DNA of 64,000 nucleotides. It comes from Dyadobacter sp. Leaf189. GTDB taxonomy: Bacteria > Bacteroidota > Bacteroidia > Cytophagales > Spirosomataceae. Location: NCBI RefSeq assembly GCF_001424405.1, contig NZ_LMPS01000009.1:62001-126000 (forward strand), read 5' to 3'. The position numbers and the translations under genes are program-made. Under the pieces are notes generated by a model. The model worked only from the letters and a program-made list of their open reading frames with translations, did not search any database and was not told where the DNA came from. How positions within the stretch are numbered: the stretch's first letter is position 1; each line of letters begins with the position of its first letter. Below are positions 25,224 through 34,214 of the stretch, in pieces.

Positions 25224-27215
25224 CTATTTCAAATTGTTGGCTGGAATGTAAACCCACTTATCGAGTGTATGAAAACCCAGCACGTATTTCTGTCCATGAC
25301 AGTCAAACGCAGCTCCTTCATAAACCTCCGCGAGGATCAGATCAGGCTTGAATGCCGGGTTCTCCAATACTTTTGAAGGATTACGGACCGCCACATGCTC
25401 AAAAATACGGCCTTCTTTTCTTAAAGAATATTGAAATGCATAATCATAGCTGGCTTCCTTTAAATCAAAACCGATTTTTTGCGGATTCCGGGATTCAATA
25501 AAGCTGGTAAGATTCTGTATTTCAGCCAAATGGTCGCCCCATATTATTTTTTCAGGCGGAGAAAAAATGATACTCTCCTGCATCAGGTTCGCATTGCCCG
25601 GTCCCACGTGGATATGCAGGTTCAATGCATTATTGATCGGTGGAAACACATTTTCAAAAAACCACCTGGTAGAAAGCAGCGGGTGTGTTACGCTCAGAAG
25701 CGCAAATGGTAATGCAAAAAGCCATAGTATCGTGAGCAATATCTTGCCTGGCACTGCCCGCATTACCGAGCCGTAAACCAGACCCATCACCGGAGCCGCA
25801 AGTACAAAAAACGGAATATGCAGGCGCGAACCGTAAGTCTGGTATCCAATAAACAGACAGAAGATAAGGTAACTGCAAAACGCAGCCAGTGCATACCACT
25901 TTGCATGAGGAACAAGCCGCGCAAAGAAAAGCAACGGGATACTCAGCAGGATCAGCCACATTCCGAAGAAGTTATGCGCAAAATCTTCATTGAAATTGAG
26001 CTTGTTCATCTTGAAAGGCATCCCCGAGCCCGGCCGGTTCAATGGAACATCCATTGCAGCGTGCAAGTCCGTCAGCCGGCTTTCCAGAAATTGATTGTAC
26101 CTGTTGCCCGGTGAAACAAAGCCCAGGTGCAGCGCGGTATGCTTGGAGAGCGAGGATATAAAATCAGCCGGCCTGCGTATATCATTCCTGTTTCCATTAC
26201 TCATCGTCCCGACTGGCGAGCCGAAAATCTGGTGTGTTCGGTACCAGAAAGGCGCATTTAACAGCAATACCAGCACGACGGTACCCGCCAGCAACAATGC
26301 CAGTGACTTCCATAAATCCGCTCTTCCCAATGTAAAAACAAGCAGATAAAATCCAAATGGAAGTGCGTAGAACACGAATGTACCCTTTGTCATAATCCCG
26401 ATCGCGACCGCAAGTGCCAGGAACAAAAAGGCAATGGGCTTACGGTTTTGGGTAAAATCAAAACAGTAAAAAGCTGTTGCGATCACAAAGAAAGCGACCA
26501 TCAGGTCATTTTGCGTTGTCATGGATTCAAGCACTACAATCGGTAAAGTAGCTGCGAAAACCAATGCAATGCGAAGCTGAACAGCGGAGGCGGAGAAGAG
26601 CTCCACAATCAGCGACACGCAAATGAGAATACCAGCCAGGCTCAGCCATTGTGCCAGCTGAAAATACCGGTCGCTGCCAGAAAGCAGGTACGTATGCAAG
26701 TGTACGTACTCCGAAAAAGGGCTGAATGAAATCGCGCGCTCGATGTGGGAAGCATAATGTTCCACATTCCCGTTCTGTACCCAATAGCCCAGCCGGCTCA
26801 AATGGTAGCTCAGCGAATCGAGGTTATTGGGAGTAGCTACAATGGCCACGATGAGCGTACATAATGCCAGTGAACCAAGTATTATTATCGTAAATACACC
26901 GAGCTTGCGAAAGAACGCTTTGCCAGATTGCATCCAGAACCTGCTGATCGAACGGAGATTAAGCTTATGTTTACCTTGCAGCCGCGCAGAAATAAATATC
27001 AGGGCTACATTGAACAAAAGCCAGGCGGTAATCACGACATAGGAATTAATCAGATTGAATGCGCTGAGTAATTCAGTACCGGCCCCAATGAAGAAAAAGA
27101 GGAAAATGGCCGAAGCAAGTACCGATCGCCGGAATGCCTGAGGCCCGTCTTTGAAAAAAGCCAGATAACAATTGGCTGTACAAAGCCACATTGCTAATGG
27201 AACCAGAAGAATCAT
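25224..27215 (-). CDS. Multi-pass membrane protein, GT39/ArnT-like glycosyltransferase family
   Basis: Encodes 663 residues from the ATG at 27215 (a TTG 12 codons upstream gives a longer form). About eleven or twelve hydrophobic helices occupy the first 510 residues, with a soluble C-terminal 150 residues. The motif NNLDSLSYHLSRLGYWVQNG in the first outer loop, with acidic and aromatic residues, resembles the catalytic loop of GT-C enzymes that use polyprenyl-phosphate sugars. Many Bacteroidota encode such proteins for cell-envelope glycan modification. No acceptor can be named. It lies downstream of the ABC importer genes with a gap of about 90 bases and may be read through from them. Confidence 0.65.
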   Translation of the reverse strand: MILLVPLAMWLCTANCYLAFFKDGPQAFRRSVLASAIFLFFFIGAGTELLSAFNLINSYVVITAWLLFNVALIFISARLQGKHKLNLRSISRFWMQSGKAFFRKLGVFTIIILGSLALCTLIVAIVATPNNLDSLSYHLSRLGYWVQNGNVEHYASHIERAISFSPFSEYVHLHTYLLSGSDRYFQLAQWLSLAGILICVSLIVELFSASAVQLRIALVFAATLPIVVLESMTTQNDLMVAFFVIATAFYCFDFTQNRKPIAFLFLALAVAIGIMTKGTFVFYALPFGFYLLVFTLGRADLWKSLALLLAGTVVLVLLLNAPFWYRTHQIFGSPVGTMSNGNRNDIRRPADFISSLSKHTALHLGFVSPGNRYNQFLESRLTDLHAAMDVPLNRPGSGMPFKMNKLNFNEDFAHNFFGMWLILLSIPLLFFARLVPHAKWYALAAFCSYLIFCLFIGYQTYGSRLHIPFFVLAAPVMGLVYGSVMRAVPGKILLTILWLFALPFALLSVTHPLLSTRWFFENVFPPINNALNLHIHVGPGNANLMQESIIFSPPEKIIWGDHLAEIQNLTSFIESRNPQKIGFDLKEASYDYAFQYSLRKEGRIFEHVAVRNPSKVLENPAFKPDLILAEVYEGAAFDCHGQKYVLGFHTLDKWVYIPANNLK

Positions 27216-27306
27216 GTGAAGGGTAAAACCTGTTTGGCTAATAGGTTTCAAAAATAGCCATTATCACGGAAAGAACATCAGCTAAGTCACCGATGTTATA
27301 TTCTAT

Positions 27307-28326
27307 TTACTGTGAGGTCAAAAAAGTGATCAGGGCTGCGATCGAGTATAGCTGGACCGGACTTCCGCTACCGCTTACCTCCCACATTACGCGCTCACCT
27401 GCGATGTGCATTACTTTAATCTTTCGGCGACTGTCTGCTGTATTTGATACTGAAAATCCGGCACGTTGAAGCGCTTTTTTCGTCCATAATACCTCCTTGT
27501 CACTGCCTTCCAAATAAACCTGCTCCCCGGTTGGCTCCCGCTGTATATTAAATGTACCCGTATTGGTATCAAAGAAGAAGTTGTCCTGGTTGAAAACCGA
27601 TTCGAAGGATCCATTTAAAATCAAATCCTCGGGAACGCCTGCCAGCAATCCGCCGCCTTTTTTCATTAACCATAGCTGATCGGCAGTTTGTAATGCGAGA
27701 TCGAGCTCGTGGGTACTGAGCAAAATCGCCTTGTTGGTTTCGGCGGCAAGCCGGTGCAGCAGCTTCATCAGCCCGATACGGTTGGGCAGGTCCAGGTGTG
27801 CAGTAGGTTCGTCGAGCAAAATGACGCCGGTATCCTGCGTCAGTGCCCGCGCCAGCATTACTTTCTGCCGCTCTCCGTCACTGAGCTGGCTGATCTGGCG
27901 GTTTAGTAGCGATTCTGTGGCTGTGTATGCGATCGCGAGGTCAATTTGCCGCCTGTCTGCGTCACTGAGCTGACCAAGCCAGCCCGTGTAAGGTGTGCGG
28001 CCGAGGGTAATTACCTCCCGGGCTGTAAGGTTACCCGTTTCAAGTCTTTCAGTCAGAACGAGGCTCAGCTGCGTGGCGAGTTCCTGTGGCTTCAACCGCG
28101 CTAGTTCGCGCTGACCGAGCAGGATTTTGCCAGCTAATGCAGGCTGCAAACCCGCAAGCGTGCGCATCAGAGTGGATTTGCCGGAACCATTTTCGCCGAG
28201 CAGGCAAACCAGTTTTCCCGCCTCCAAAGAAAGATTCAGATCACCCGCAATGACCAGGTCAGCGCTTTTCGACCGGTACCCGATAGAAAGCGCCTCTGTT
28301 TGCAGTATTGCCCGATTATCTTTCAT
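27307..28326 (-). CDS. ABC transporter ATP-binding protein (BtuD/FecE type) with C-terminal extension
   Basis: The ATPase of a metal-chelate or cobalamin importer. Walker A GENGSGKST spans residues 44-52 (Lys50), the Q-loop follows, signature LSDGERQKV is near 148, Walker B VILLDEPTAHLD near 168, and the switch histidine lies in LLSTHELDLAL. Family members are usually about 255-260 residues; this one is 339, with about 80 extra residues (from EPTGEQVYLEGSDKEVLWTK to the end) of a small alpha/beta fold of unknown use. The start overlaps the permease stop by four bases (ATGA). It is the third gene of the importer operon; cobalamin is the favoured substrate because of the nearby adenosyltransferase. 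Confidence 0.9.
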   Translation of the reverse strand: MKDNRAILQTEALSIGYRSKSADLVIAGDLNLSLEAGKLVCLLGENGSGKSTLMRTLAGLQPALAGKILLGQRELARLKPQELATQLSLVLTERLETGNLTAREVITLGRTPYTGWLGQLSDADRRQIDLAIAYTATESLLNRQISQLSDGERQKVMLARALTQDTGVILLDEPTAHLDLPNRIGLMKLLHRLAAETNKAILLSTHELDLALQTADQLWLMKKGGGLLAGVPEDLILNGSFESVFNQDNFFFDTNTGTFNIQREPTGEQVYLEGSDKEVLWTKKALQRAGFSVSNTADSRRKIKVMHIAGERVMWEVSGSGSPVQLYSIAALITFLTSQ

Positions 28327-29375
28327 GAGAATGATGAACGAAGGTTGTTACTGCGGAGGATCACCCAGATCACAACCGGCGCACCCAGCAGTGAGGTAAC
28401 GATATTGATCGGAATCACAGTTTGCGTGCCGGGAAGCTGCGCCACGATATCACAGAACAACATCAGCACGGTACCCGAAAGGCAGCAGGCGGGCATTAAT
28501 ATACGGTGGTTGGAAGTGCGCAGCAAAGCGCGCGTCAGGTGCGGAATGGCAATTCCGATAAAGCCGATCGGACCGCAGAAGGCAGTGATACTTCCGGTAA
28601 GCAGACTGGTGCTGGCCATGATCATCAGCCTACTCCGCACAATGCTCAGCCCCATGCTTCTTGCATAATTCTCACCCAGCAACAATGCATTCAGTGATTT
28701 GGAAGAAACAAATGCACCCAGCAGGCCCAGTAGCACAACGATTGTCAGTACAAAAAGCCGGTACTGCGTTACCCCGCCCAGTGAGCCGAAAGTCCACATA
28801 ATGTATTCCTGCAACTCCTCGGGCTGGCTTACATATTGCCAGATACTGATCACAGAAAGTGTAATCGTGCCGATCATCACACCTACGATCAGCAGTACAA
28901 CATTGTCTTTCACACGACCGGCGATCAGCAGGATAAGCGACATCACCAATGCAGATCCGAGCGAGGCCATCACAATCACAAGCCAGCTACCCGAGATACC
29001 CAGCTGATTTACCGCGTACATTCCTCCTGCGCTTCCTCCCGCCAGCATTACGGAAGCCACACCCAGGCCCGCGCCGGCGGTAATGCCCAGTTCGGAGGGG
29101 CCAGCGAGCGGATTGCGGAAAAGTGTTTGCATCAGCAAGCCGCTCACCGAAAGCCCGCAGCCTGCCAACACAGCAGTCGCCGCTTTGGGAATACGGATTT
29201 TTTCAACAATGAAAAGCCACGCCTGATTTTCAGATTCCCGCGAAAATAGGATATGCATTACTTCCCCGAATGGGATAGCCACAGACCCGGACAATACATC
29301 CAATGCAAAAAAAACAACTGCCAGCAATGCCAGGCAGGTCAGGATCAATCCTTGTCTTTTTGCGGGTCCTGCCAT
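28323..29375 (-). CDS. ABC transporter permease (BtuC/FecCD family)
   Basis: Encodes 350 residues with about ten membrane helices, the family's usual size. Typical motifs include RIPKAATAVLAGCGLSVSG near the N-terminus (PRxxxAxxxGxxLxxxG), FRNPLAGPSELGITAGAGLG, and the C-terminal GPIGFIGIAIPHLTRALL, which interacts with the ATPase. It imports iron-siderophores, haem or cobalamin in the family. It follows the substrate-binding protein by two bases and overlaps the ATPase gene by four, so the three are one transcription unit. Confidence 0.93.
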   Translation of the reverse strand: MAGPAKRQGLILTCLALLAVVFFALDVLSGSVAIPFGEVMHILFSRESENQAWLFIVEKIRIPKAATAVLAGCGLSVSGLLMQTLFRNPLAGPSELGITAGAGLGVASVMLAGGSAGGMYAVNQLGISGSWLVIVMASLGSALVMSLILLIAGRVKDNVVLLIVGVMIGTITLSVISIWQYVSQPEELQEYIMWTFGSLGGVTQYRLFVLTIVVLLGLLGAFVSSKSLNALLLGENYARSMGLSIVRSRLMIMASTSLLTGSITAFCGPIGFIGIAIPHLTRALLRTSNHRILMPACCLSGTVLMLFCDIVAQLPGTQTVIPINIVTSLLGAPVVIWVILRSNNLRSSFS

Positions 29376-29377
29376 TT

Positions 29378-30538
29378 TTATGGTAACTGTTTGTAATAAA
29401 CCAGCTGGTGTCCCGGAAGGAGCTCCGGGTGGAAGATATGGATCAGGTCTGCCAGCACCGTATGCGGGTTAAAAGCGCCTGACTCGAAGAAATCATGCGC
29501 ACCCGACGCATTCACGCGGGCATTGTAGCTGTACATTTTTCTGGACTTGGCAGCAGCAAAATCGGCATAACGCGAATCCTGCGCGAGGATACTTCTCCGC
29601 GTATCGTTTTTATCAAATCCTACATTAACCCAGTACTGGGCCTTCAAAGCAATGGGATACACCGACTCGAAACTGAGCGACAAGCTGCCGCCGCCCTTGG
29701 TATCTGCCCAATGGTAGCTTGCCCCGGCGTCTTCAAAAAATTGCGACATATAATTATCGCCTCTTGGTAAAAACCATACATCCTTTGTGTTCAAACCGGA
29801 AATGACGGTTGGTTTGGGATCTGTGGTGCGGGCAAGGCGCGCCAGGCGGTTATAGTCTCTTTCTATTTTGCCAAAAATCCCATTGGCTTCCTTTTCCTTG
29901 TTTAGTAACGCAGCCGCCAGCTTTATCCATTCGCAACGCGCCAGCGGAGTGGTTTCAACCCATTCTGAATTGGTCAGAACGGGGATACCGGCTTCTCTCA
30001 ATGCATTAAAGCGATCCGCCTTCGTACCTGGTGAACCTACTGTCATTACGAGGTCCGGATGCATTTCAATCAGCTTTTCCTGATTAAGTCCATTGTCCTT
30101 TCCTACTTCCACAATCTTACCTGCCTTGATCCGCCTCTGAACCGAAGATGAATAAACGTATTGCAGGCCAGACAGTCCGGTCAGTATATCAATCGAATTG
30201 AGCGCTTCCAGCAAGCCGGTGTGCATGGAGGATGTCCCTACCATCGATTTGACTGGTATTTGAATGACCTGTGCTTCCGGGTAACCCTCGGGACGGGACC
30301 TGCCTTTTTCAAGCAAAATAAACTTTTCGCCGGCCGCGGTAGAATCAGCACTGTTGATTGTGACGATTTTGTACTGATCGAAATATTGAATGTCGAAACC
30401 TTTGGCGTGCCGGATCTCGCTTTGTTCTTTATAGCTGCTTTTCGTTCCAGCTTCCTTCTTTTCCTGCGACTTCTGACCGGAATCACAAGCTTGCAATAGC
30501 AAGAACACCAGCAATACAACCCAAGTTTTGTTCATCAT
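29378..30538 (-). CDS. ABC transporter substrate-binding lipoprotein (BtuF/FecB-like)
   Basis: Encodes 386 residues. The signal MNKTWVVLLVFLLLQACDSG is a lipoprotein leader; two adjacent ATGs (30538, 30535) can serve. The mature protein has the helical-backbone fold of class III binding proteins: KSMVGTSSMHTGLLEALNSI, EVGKDNGLNQEKLIEMHPDL and the DLVMTVGSPG strand. This subgroup (about 380 residues) is larger than E. coli BtuF. Ligand residues cannot be assigned by eye. It is the first importer gene, seven bases downstream of the queA-like gene, with which it is probably co-transcribed. Confidence 0.85.
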   Translation of the reverse strand: MMNKTWVVLLVFLLLQACDSGQKSQEKKEAGTKSSYKEQSEIRHAKGFDIQYFDQYKIVTINSADSTAAGEKFILLEKGRSRPEGYPEAQVIQIPVKSMVGTSSMHTGLLEALNSIDILTGLSGLQYVYSSSVQRRIKAGKIVEVGKDNGLNQEKLIEMHPDLVMTVGSPGTKADRFNALREAGIPVLTNSEWVETTPLARCEWIKLAAALLNKEKEANGIFGKIERDYNRLARLARTTDPKPTVISGLNTKDVWFLPRGDNYMSQFFEDAGASYHWADTKGGGSLSLSFESVYPIALKAQYWVNVGFDKNDTRRSILAQDSRYADFAAAKSRKMYSYNARVNASGAHDFFESGAFNPHTVLADLIHIFHPELLPGHQLVYYKQLP

Positions 30539-30544
30539 ATTATG

Positions 30545-31810
30545 TCAATGTTGCGCCGCCGGCCAGAGTAAGGAGGAATCGCCGTAGCTTAAAAACCGGT
30601 AACCTTTGTCAAATGCTTCCTGATAGATCTGTTTCCAGGCACTGCCTACCAATGCAGCCACAAGCAGGATCAATGTGGAACCCGGCTGATGAAAATTGGT
30701 AACCAGCCCTTTGCAAAGCCTGAACCGGTAACCCGGAAAAATAAATATCTCGGTTTCACCCGTAATGTAGCTGTAATTATTCAGATCCATGAATGCAGCA
30801 ATCGCAGCAAGCGACTCCGATGCGGTAGGCAGATCGCTTTCTTCAAAAGGATAAGGGTACAATTTTTCAATCCTGAACTCGGTTGTTTCATTCCTGAAAA
30901 GCTTCACACCAAACCAGTACAAACTTTCCAGCGAGCGCATGGAAGTTGTACCCACAGGCACCACCGGACCGGCGGCAGACCGCAGCGCTTCGATCAGTTC
31001 TCTCGAAAAAACGATTTGCTCCGAATGCATTCTGTGCGCCGTAACAGAAGTTACTTTGATAGGCAAAAAAGTACCTGCGCCCACATGCAGTGTCAGAAAT
31101 GACCTGCTTATCCCCCGTCTCGCTAATTCCTCAAAGACGTTTTCTGTAAAATGCAGTCCCGCAGTTGGCGCGGCTACCGCACCATCGTGATTTGCGTAAA
31201 CAGTCTGGTAGGTTTGCTTGTCTCCCTCTTCGGTATCCCTGTTCAGATAAGGCGGCAGCGGGATTTCACCCAGAGCCTGCACGATTTCCAGAAAGGTGAA
31301 CCCGCCGCTCCATTTTAAATACACATGGTTTTGCTCATAGTCGGCATAGGATACTTCCAGCGTGACCGGCTCTGCATGTACCTCAACAGTCGTTTTCAAG
31401 GTATCCGCAGACTTCCACCGCTTTTTATTCCCGATCATACATTCCCAAATGCATTCATTCCTGACCAGCATTGCATCGTTGATCACGCGGGTTGGCATTT
31501 CCGGATGCAGCAGCAGAATCTCTATCACGGCGCCTGTTTCTTTCTGAAAGTACGCCCGTGCGGGAATTACGCGTGTATCATTGAAAACCAACAGTGTATC
31601 TGCCGGAAGTTGTGCAGGTAAGTCGGAAAAGATACGATGGTTGATCGTTCCATTCTGATAGATCAGCAGTTTGGACTGGTCCCGGACATCAAGCGGGTAA
31701 TGCGCGATTCGCTCATCGGGCAGATCATAGTAATAATCCTGCAACCGGATCGATTCGGCTTTTGTAAGCCAGTCTGCCTGCACTCCTGTTTCCCCGCGTT
31801 CTTGTTCCAT
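30545..31810 (-). CDS. queA: S-adenosylmethionine:tRNA ribosyltransferase-isomerase (long-form QueA)
   Basis: QueA adds the epoxycyclopentane ring of queuosine to preQ1-tRNA, using S-adenosylmethionine as ribosyl donor. Signature segments are present: DYYYDLPDERIAHYPLDVRD, VFNDTRVIPAR, AAPTAGLHFT near residue 210, HVGAGTFLPIKV, VGTTSMRSLES and KGLVTNFHQPGSTLILLVAA. At 421 residues it is about 70 longer than the E. coli enzyme. Most of the excess is an insert (WFGVKLFRNETTEFRIEKLY and onward) before ETEIFIFPGY. Bacteroidota often carry both a short and a long form, from memory, so this may be a paralogue with changed specificity. It precedes the ABC importer operon by seven bases. Confidence 0.82.
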   Translation of the reverse strand: MEQERGETGVQADWLTKAESIRLQDYYYDLPDERIAHYPLDVRDQSKLLIYQNGTINHRIFSDLPAQLPADTLLVFNDTRVIPARAYFQKETGAVIEILLLHPEMPTRVINDAMLVRNECIWECMIGNKKRWKSADTLKTTVEVHAEPVTLEVSYADYEQNHVYLKWSGGFTFLEIVQALGEIPLPPYLNRDTEEGDKQTYQTVYANHDGAVAAPTAGLHFTENVFEELARRGISRSFLTLHVGAGTFLPIKVTSVTAHRMHSEQIVFSRELIEALRSAAGPVVPVGTTSMRSLESLYWFGVKLFRNETTEFRIEKLYPYPFEESDLPTASESLAAIAAFMDLNNYSYITGETEIFIFPGYRFRLCKGLVTNFHQPGSTLILLVAALVGSAWKQIYQEAFDKGYRFLSYGDSSLLWPAAQH

Positions 31811-31821
31811 TCGCCTTTCTT

Positions 31822-32334
31822 TTACAGCTTTTCCTCAGGTACAGGCGGCCAAAGCAGGCGCAAAGGCAACAAAAACACAGCCACGATCAACACGATACCT
31901 GCATAATATACCCAGGAGAAATCAAATACGTCCAGTTTGTATTGTGTACTGTTGATCGTCGCCAAAGCCAGCAAACTGAATCCCATAATGGTATTGATAA
32001 CCGAAACTAGGCAGTAAATCCAGTTTACAAGGTGCTCGCTCAGCTCCGGGCGGAACTGCGCCCATTCTTTTTTCTTTGGAATTGGCAGGTAAGTCGGATC
32101 TACTTTTGGGATGTGGCGGGCAAATGCCGAGATCACGACATTGTTCAGTATAAACAAACCCATTATAATGTAAAAAATATGCTCTTTGTCCACATATTTC
32201 TCGGCCAGGCCGGTTTGGGCAAAATCCACAGCCACCATTTCAGGGAACAGGGAGTAAGTCCATAGCAATGCACCTACCACAAATATGATGGACAGCCAAC
32301 GCCAGACCTTGATCGCAAATGTTGTAATTTTCAT
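31822..32334 (-). CDS. Four-helix membrane protein of unknown function
   Basis: Encodes 170 residues with four hydrophobic segments: near residues 12-28 (WLSIIFVVGALLWTYSLF), 53-68, 102-125 (VNWIYCLVSVINTIMGFSLL) and 140-162. The loop after the second helix carries HIPKVDPTYLPIPKKKEWAQ. No family is recognised, though similar short proteins are common in Cytophagales. It is the first gene of the run leading into queA (12-base gap) and the importer, and is divergent from the cobalamin adenosyltransferase. Confidence 0.7.
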   Translation of the reverse strand: MKITTFAIKVWRWLSIIFVVGALLWTYSLFPEMVAVDFAQTGLAEKYVDKEHIFYIIMGLFILNNVVISAFARHIPKVDPTYLPIPKKKEWAQFRPELSEHLVNWIYCLVSVINTIMGFSLLALATINSTQYKLDVFDFSWVYYAGIVLIVAVFLLPLRLLWPPVPEEKL

Positions 32335-32487
32335 GAATTCTTCAACCTTAAGGAGGTTTTCGCCAAGTTAAATCAGGGTGCAAAATTAGGTCGGGGAGTT
32401 TCTAAAACCTAATTGGCAGTTATTATTGCGTTCAAATGTTGTTGCCGGAACGCAGGCTTCCGCTAATCCACTTTCAAAATCACATTT

Positions 32488-33048
32488 ATGAAAATATACA
32501 CAAAAACAGGCGATAAGGGCATGACTTCCCTGATCGGAGGTACGCGACTGAGCAAAGCCCACGTCAGAATTGACGCTTATGGAACCGTCGATGAACTGAA
32601 CAGCTACATTGGTCTACTGCGCGACCAGCTGGTAAATGAAGACCGGAAAGAAACGTTGAAAGAGATCCAGGACAGGCTTTTTACGATCGGCTCGCACCTG
32701 GCTTCCGAGTCCGACCGGAGCAAACGCATTTTGCCGGACCTTCTGGAAGAGGACATTCTTTTACTGGAAACAGAAATGGACCGGATCGACGCGAAAGTAC
32801 CTCCATTGCGGGCATTTGTGCTTCCCGGCGGGCACCAGTCCGTTTCGTTCGGGCATGTGGCGCGCACGGTTTGCCGGCGGGCCGAGCGGGCGGTGATCCA
32901 TTTGCAACAGGGCGAAGAAGTGGAAGACATTGTGGTGCGGTATCTTAACCGCCTTTCCGACTATCTTTTTATGCTTTGCCGGGCTATGACTTACGAGCTG
33001 GGAATCGAGGAAGTCACCTGGAATCCAAGAGTTTCTCCGAAAAAATAA
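32488..33048 (+). CDS. Cob(I)yrinic acid a,c-diamide / cobalamin adenosyltransferase, PduO type
   Basis: Transfers the adenosyl group of ATP to cob(I)alamin to make coenzyme B12. The N-terminal MKIYTKTGDKGMTSLIGGTR carries the ATP-binding motif (TKTGDxGxT), and DAYGTVDELNSYIGLLRD is the next conserved block. The helix VARTVCRRAERAVIHL and the end NRLSDYLFMLCRAM contain the catalytic Arg/Glu and cobalamin-facing residues of the PduO family. Length is 186 residues, typical. It stands alone and is divergent from the queA/importer run. Its presence is the main reason to propose B12 as the importer's cargo. Confidence 0.95.
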   Translation: MKIYTKTGDKGMTSLIGGTRLSKAHVRIDAYGTVDELNSYIGLLRDQLVNEDRKETLKEIQDRLFTIGSHLASESDRSKRILPDLLEEDILLLETEMDRIDAKVPPLRAFVLPGGHQSVSFGHVARTVCRRAERAVIHLQQGEEVEDIVVRYLNRLSDYLFMLCRAMTYELGIEEVTWNPRVSPKK

Positions 33049-33146
33049 TTGTTGTACTAAATATCAGTTATTTATAGATTAAATATTTAAATTGCATTCC
33101 CTGACGAACATTCGTTTTAGCGTTTCGAAATTTAAATTTAGGCATC

Positions 33147-34214
33147 ATGACAGCCGACACATTACAGATCGAGGTTCAGCAAACCACCGAATCTCGCTTA
33201 CAAGAGGTTGACTTCAACAACCTGGTTTTCGGCCGGAATATTTCCGACCACATGTTCATCGCCGACTACCGTGACGGTCAATGGCAGGACCTCCGGATCG
33301 TCCCTTACGGCGACCTCTCGCTAAGCCCTGCAACAGCCGCCCTGCATTACGGACAGGCTATTTTTGAGGGAATGAAAGCTTATAAAAGCGAAGAAGGCGA
33401 AGTGCTCTTGTTTCGCGCGATAGATAACTGGAAGCGGCTCAACAAATCGGCAGAGCGCCTTTGCATGCCTTCGATCCCGGAAGAAGTTTTCATGAACGGA
33501 CTGCTGGAACTGCTTCGCCTGGATTCAGGCTGGGTACCTTCTCAGCCAGGATGCTCGCTGTACATTCGTCCGTACATGTTTGCAACTGATCCTTATATCG
33601 GAGTTAAACCTTCTGATTCTTATACATTTATCATTTTCACAAGTCCGGTAGGTACTTATTATGCCAAACCGCCGCGCGTGAAAGTGGAAACACAATATAT
33701 CCGCGCAGCCGAAGGCGGCGTGGGCGGTACGAAGTGTGCAGGCAACTACGCCGGTTCGCTTTATCCTGCAAAACTGGCCCAGGAGCAAGGTTACGACCAG
33801 CTTATCTGGACAGACGCACGCGAGCATGCCTACATTGAAGAGTCGGGTACGATGAACATCATGTTCCTGATCGACGGCACGCTGGTTACGCCTTACGTTT
33901 CTGAAACAACGCTCGACGGGATCACACGTAAAAGTATCGTGGCGATCGCTCAGCATTGGGGCATCCCGGTGGAAGAGCGCCGTGTAAGTGTAAAGGAAAT
34001 TATTGACGCAGCCAAAAACGGCACATTGGAAGCAGCTTTCGGTGCAGGTACTGCGGTAGTAATCTCTCCATTCGCTGCTATTGCATACGAAGGCGTGGAT
34101 TACACTTTACCAGAGATCAAAGAAGATTCATTTGTAACTAAAGTCAAAAACTACCTCACCGACCTGCGTACCGGAAAACAGGAAGACGTTTTCGGCTGGA
34201 TGCTGAAAGTGTAG
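33147..34214 (+). CDS. ilvE: Branched-chain amino acid aminotransferase
   Basis: A PLP enzyme of fold type IV that interconverts leucine, isoleucine and valine with their 2-oxo acids. Motifs include LHYGQAIFEGMKAYK near residue 70, SLYIRPYMFATDPYIGVKPS, the catalytic lysine in GGVGGTKCAGNYAGSL (around residue 197), EESGTMNIMFLIDG and the phosphate-binding FGAGTAVVISP. The 355-residue length matches type II BCATs common in Bacteroidota and Gram-positives. It is monocistronic; an 8-bp tandem repeat array begins at its stop codon and a strong terminator follows. Confidence 0.95.
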   Translation: MTADTLQIEVQQTTESRLQEVDFNNLVFGRNISDHMFIADYRDGQWQDLRIVPYGDLSLSPATAALHYGQAIFEGMKAYKSEEGEVLLFRAIDNWKRLNKSAERLCMPSIPEEVFMNGLLELLRLDSGWVPSQPGCSLYIRPYMFATDPYIGVKPSDSYTFIIFTSPVGTYYAKPPRVKVETQYIRAAEGGVGGTKCAGNYAGSLYPAKLAQEQGYDQLIWTDAREHAYIEESGTMNIMFLIDGTLVTPYVSETTLDGITRKSIVAIAQHWGIPVEERRVSVKEIIDAAKNGTLEAAFGAGTAVVISPFAAIAYEGVDYTLPEIKEDSFVTKVKNYLTDLRTGKQEDVFGWMLKV

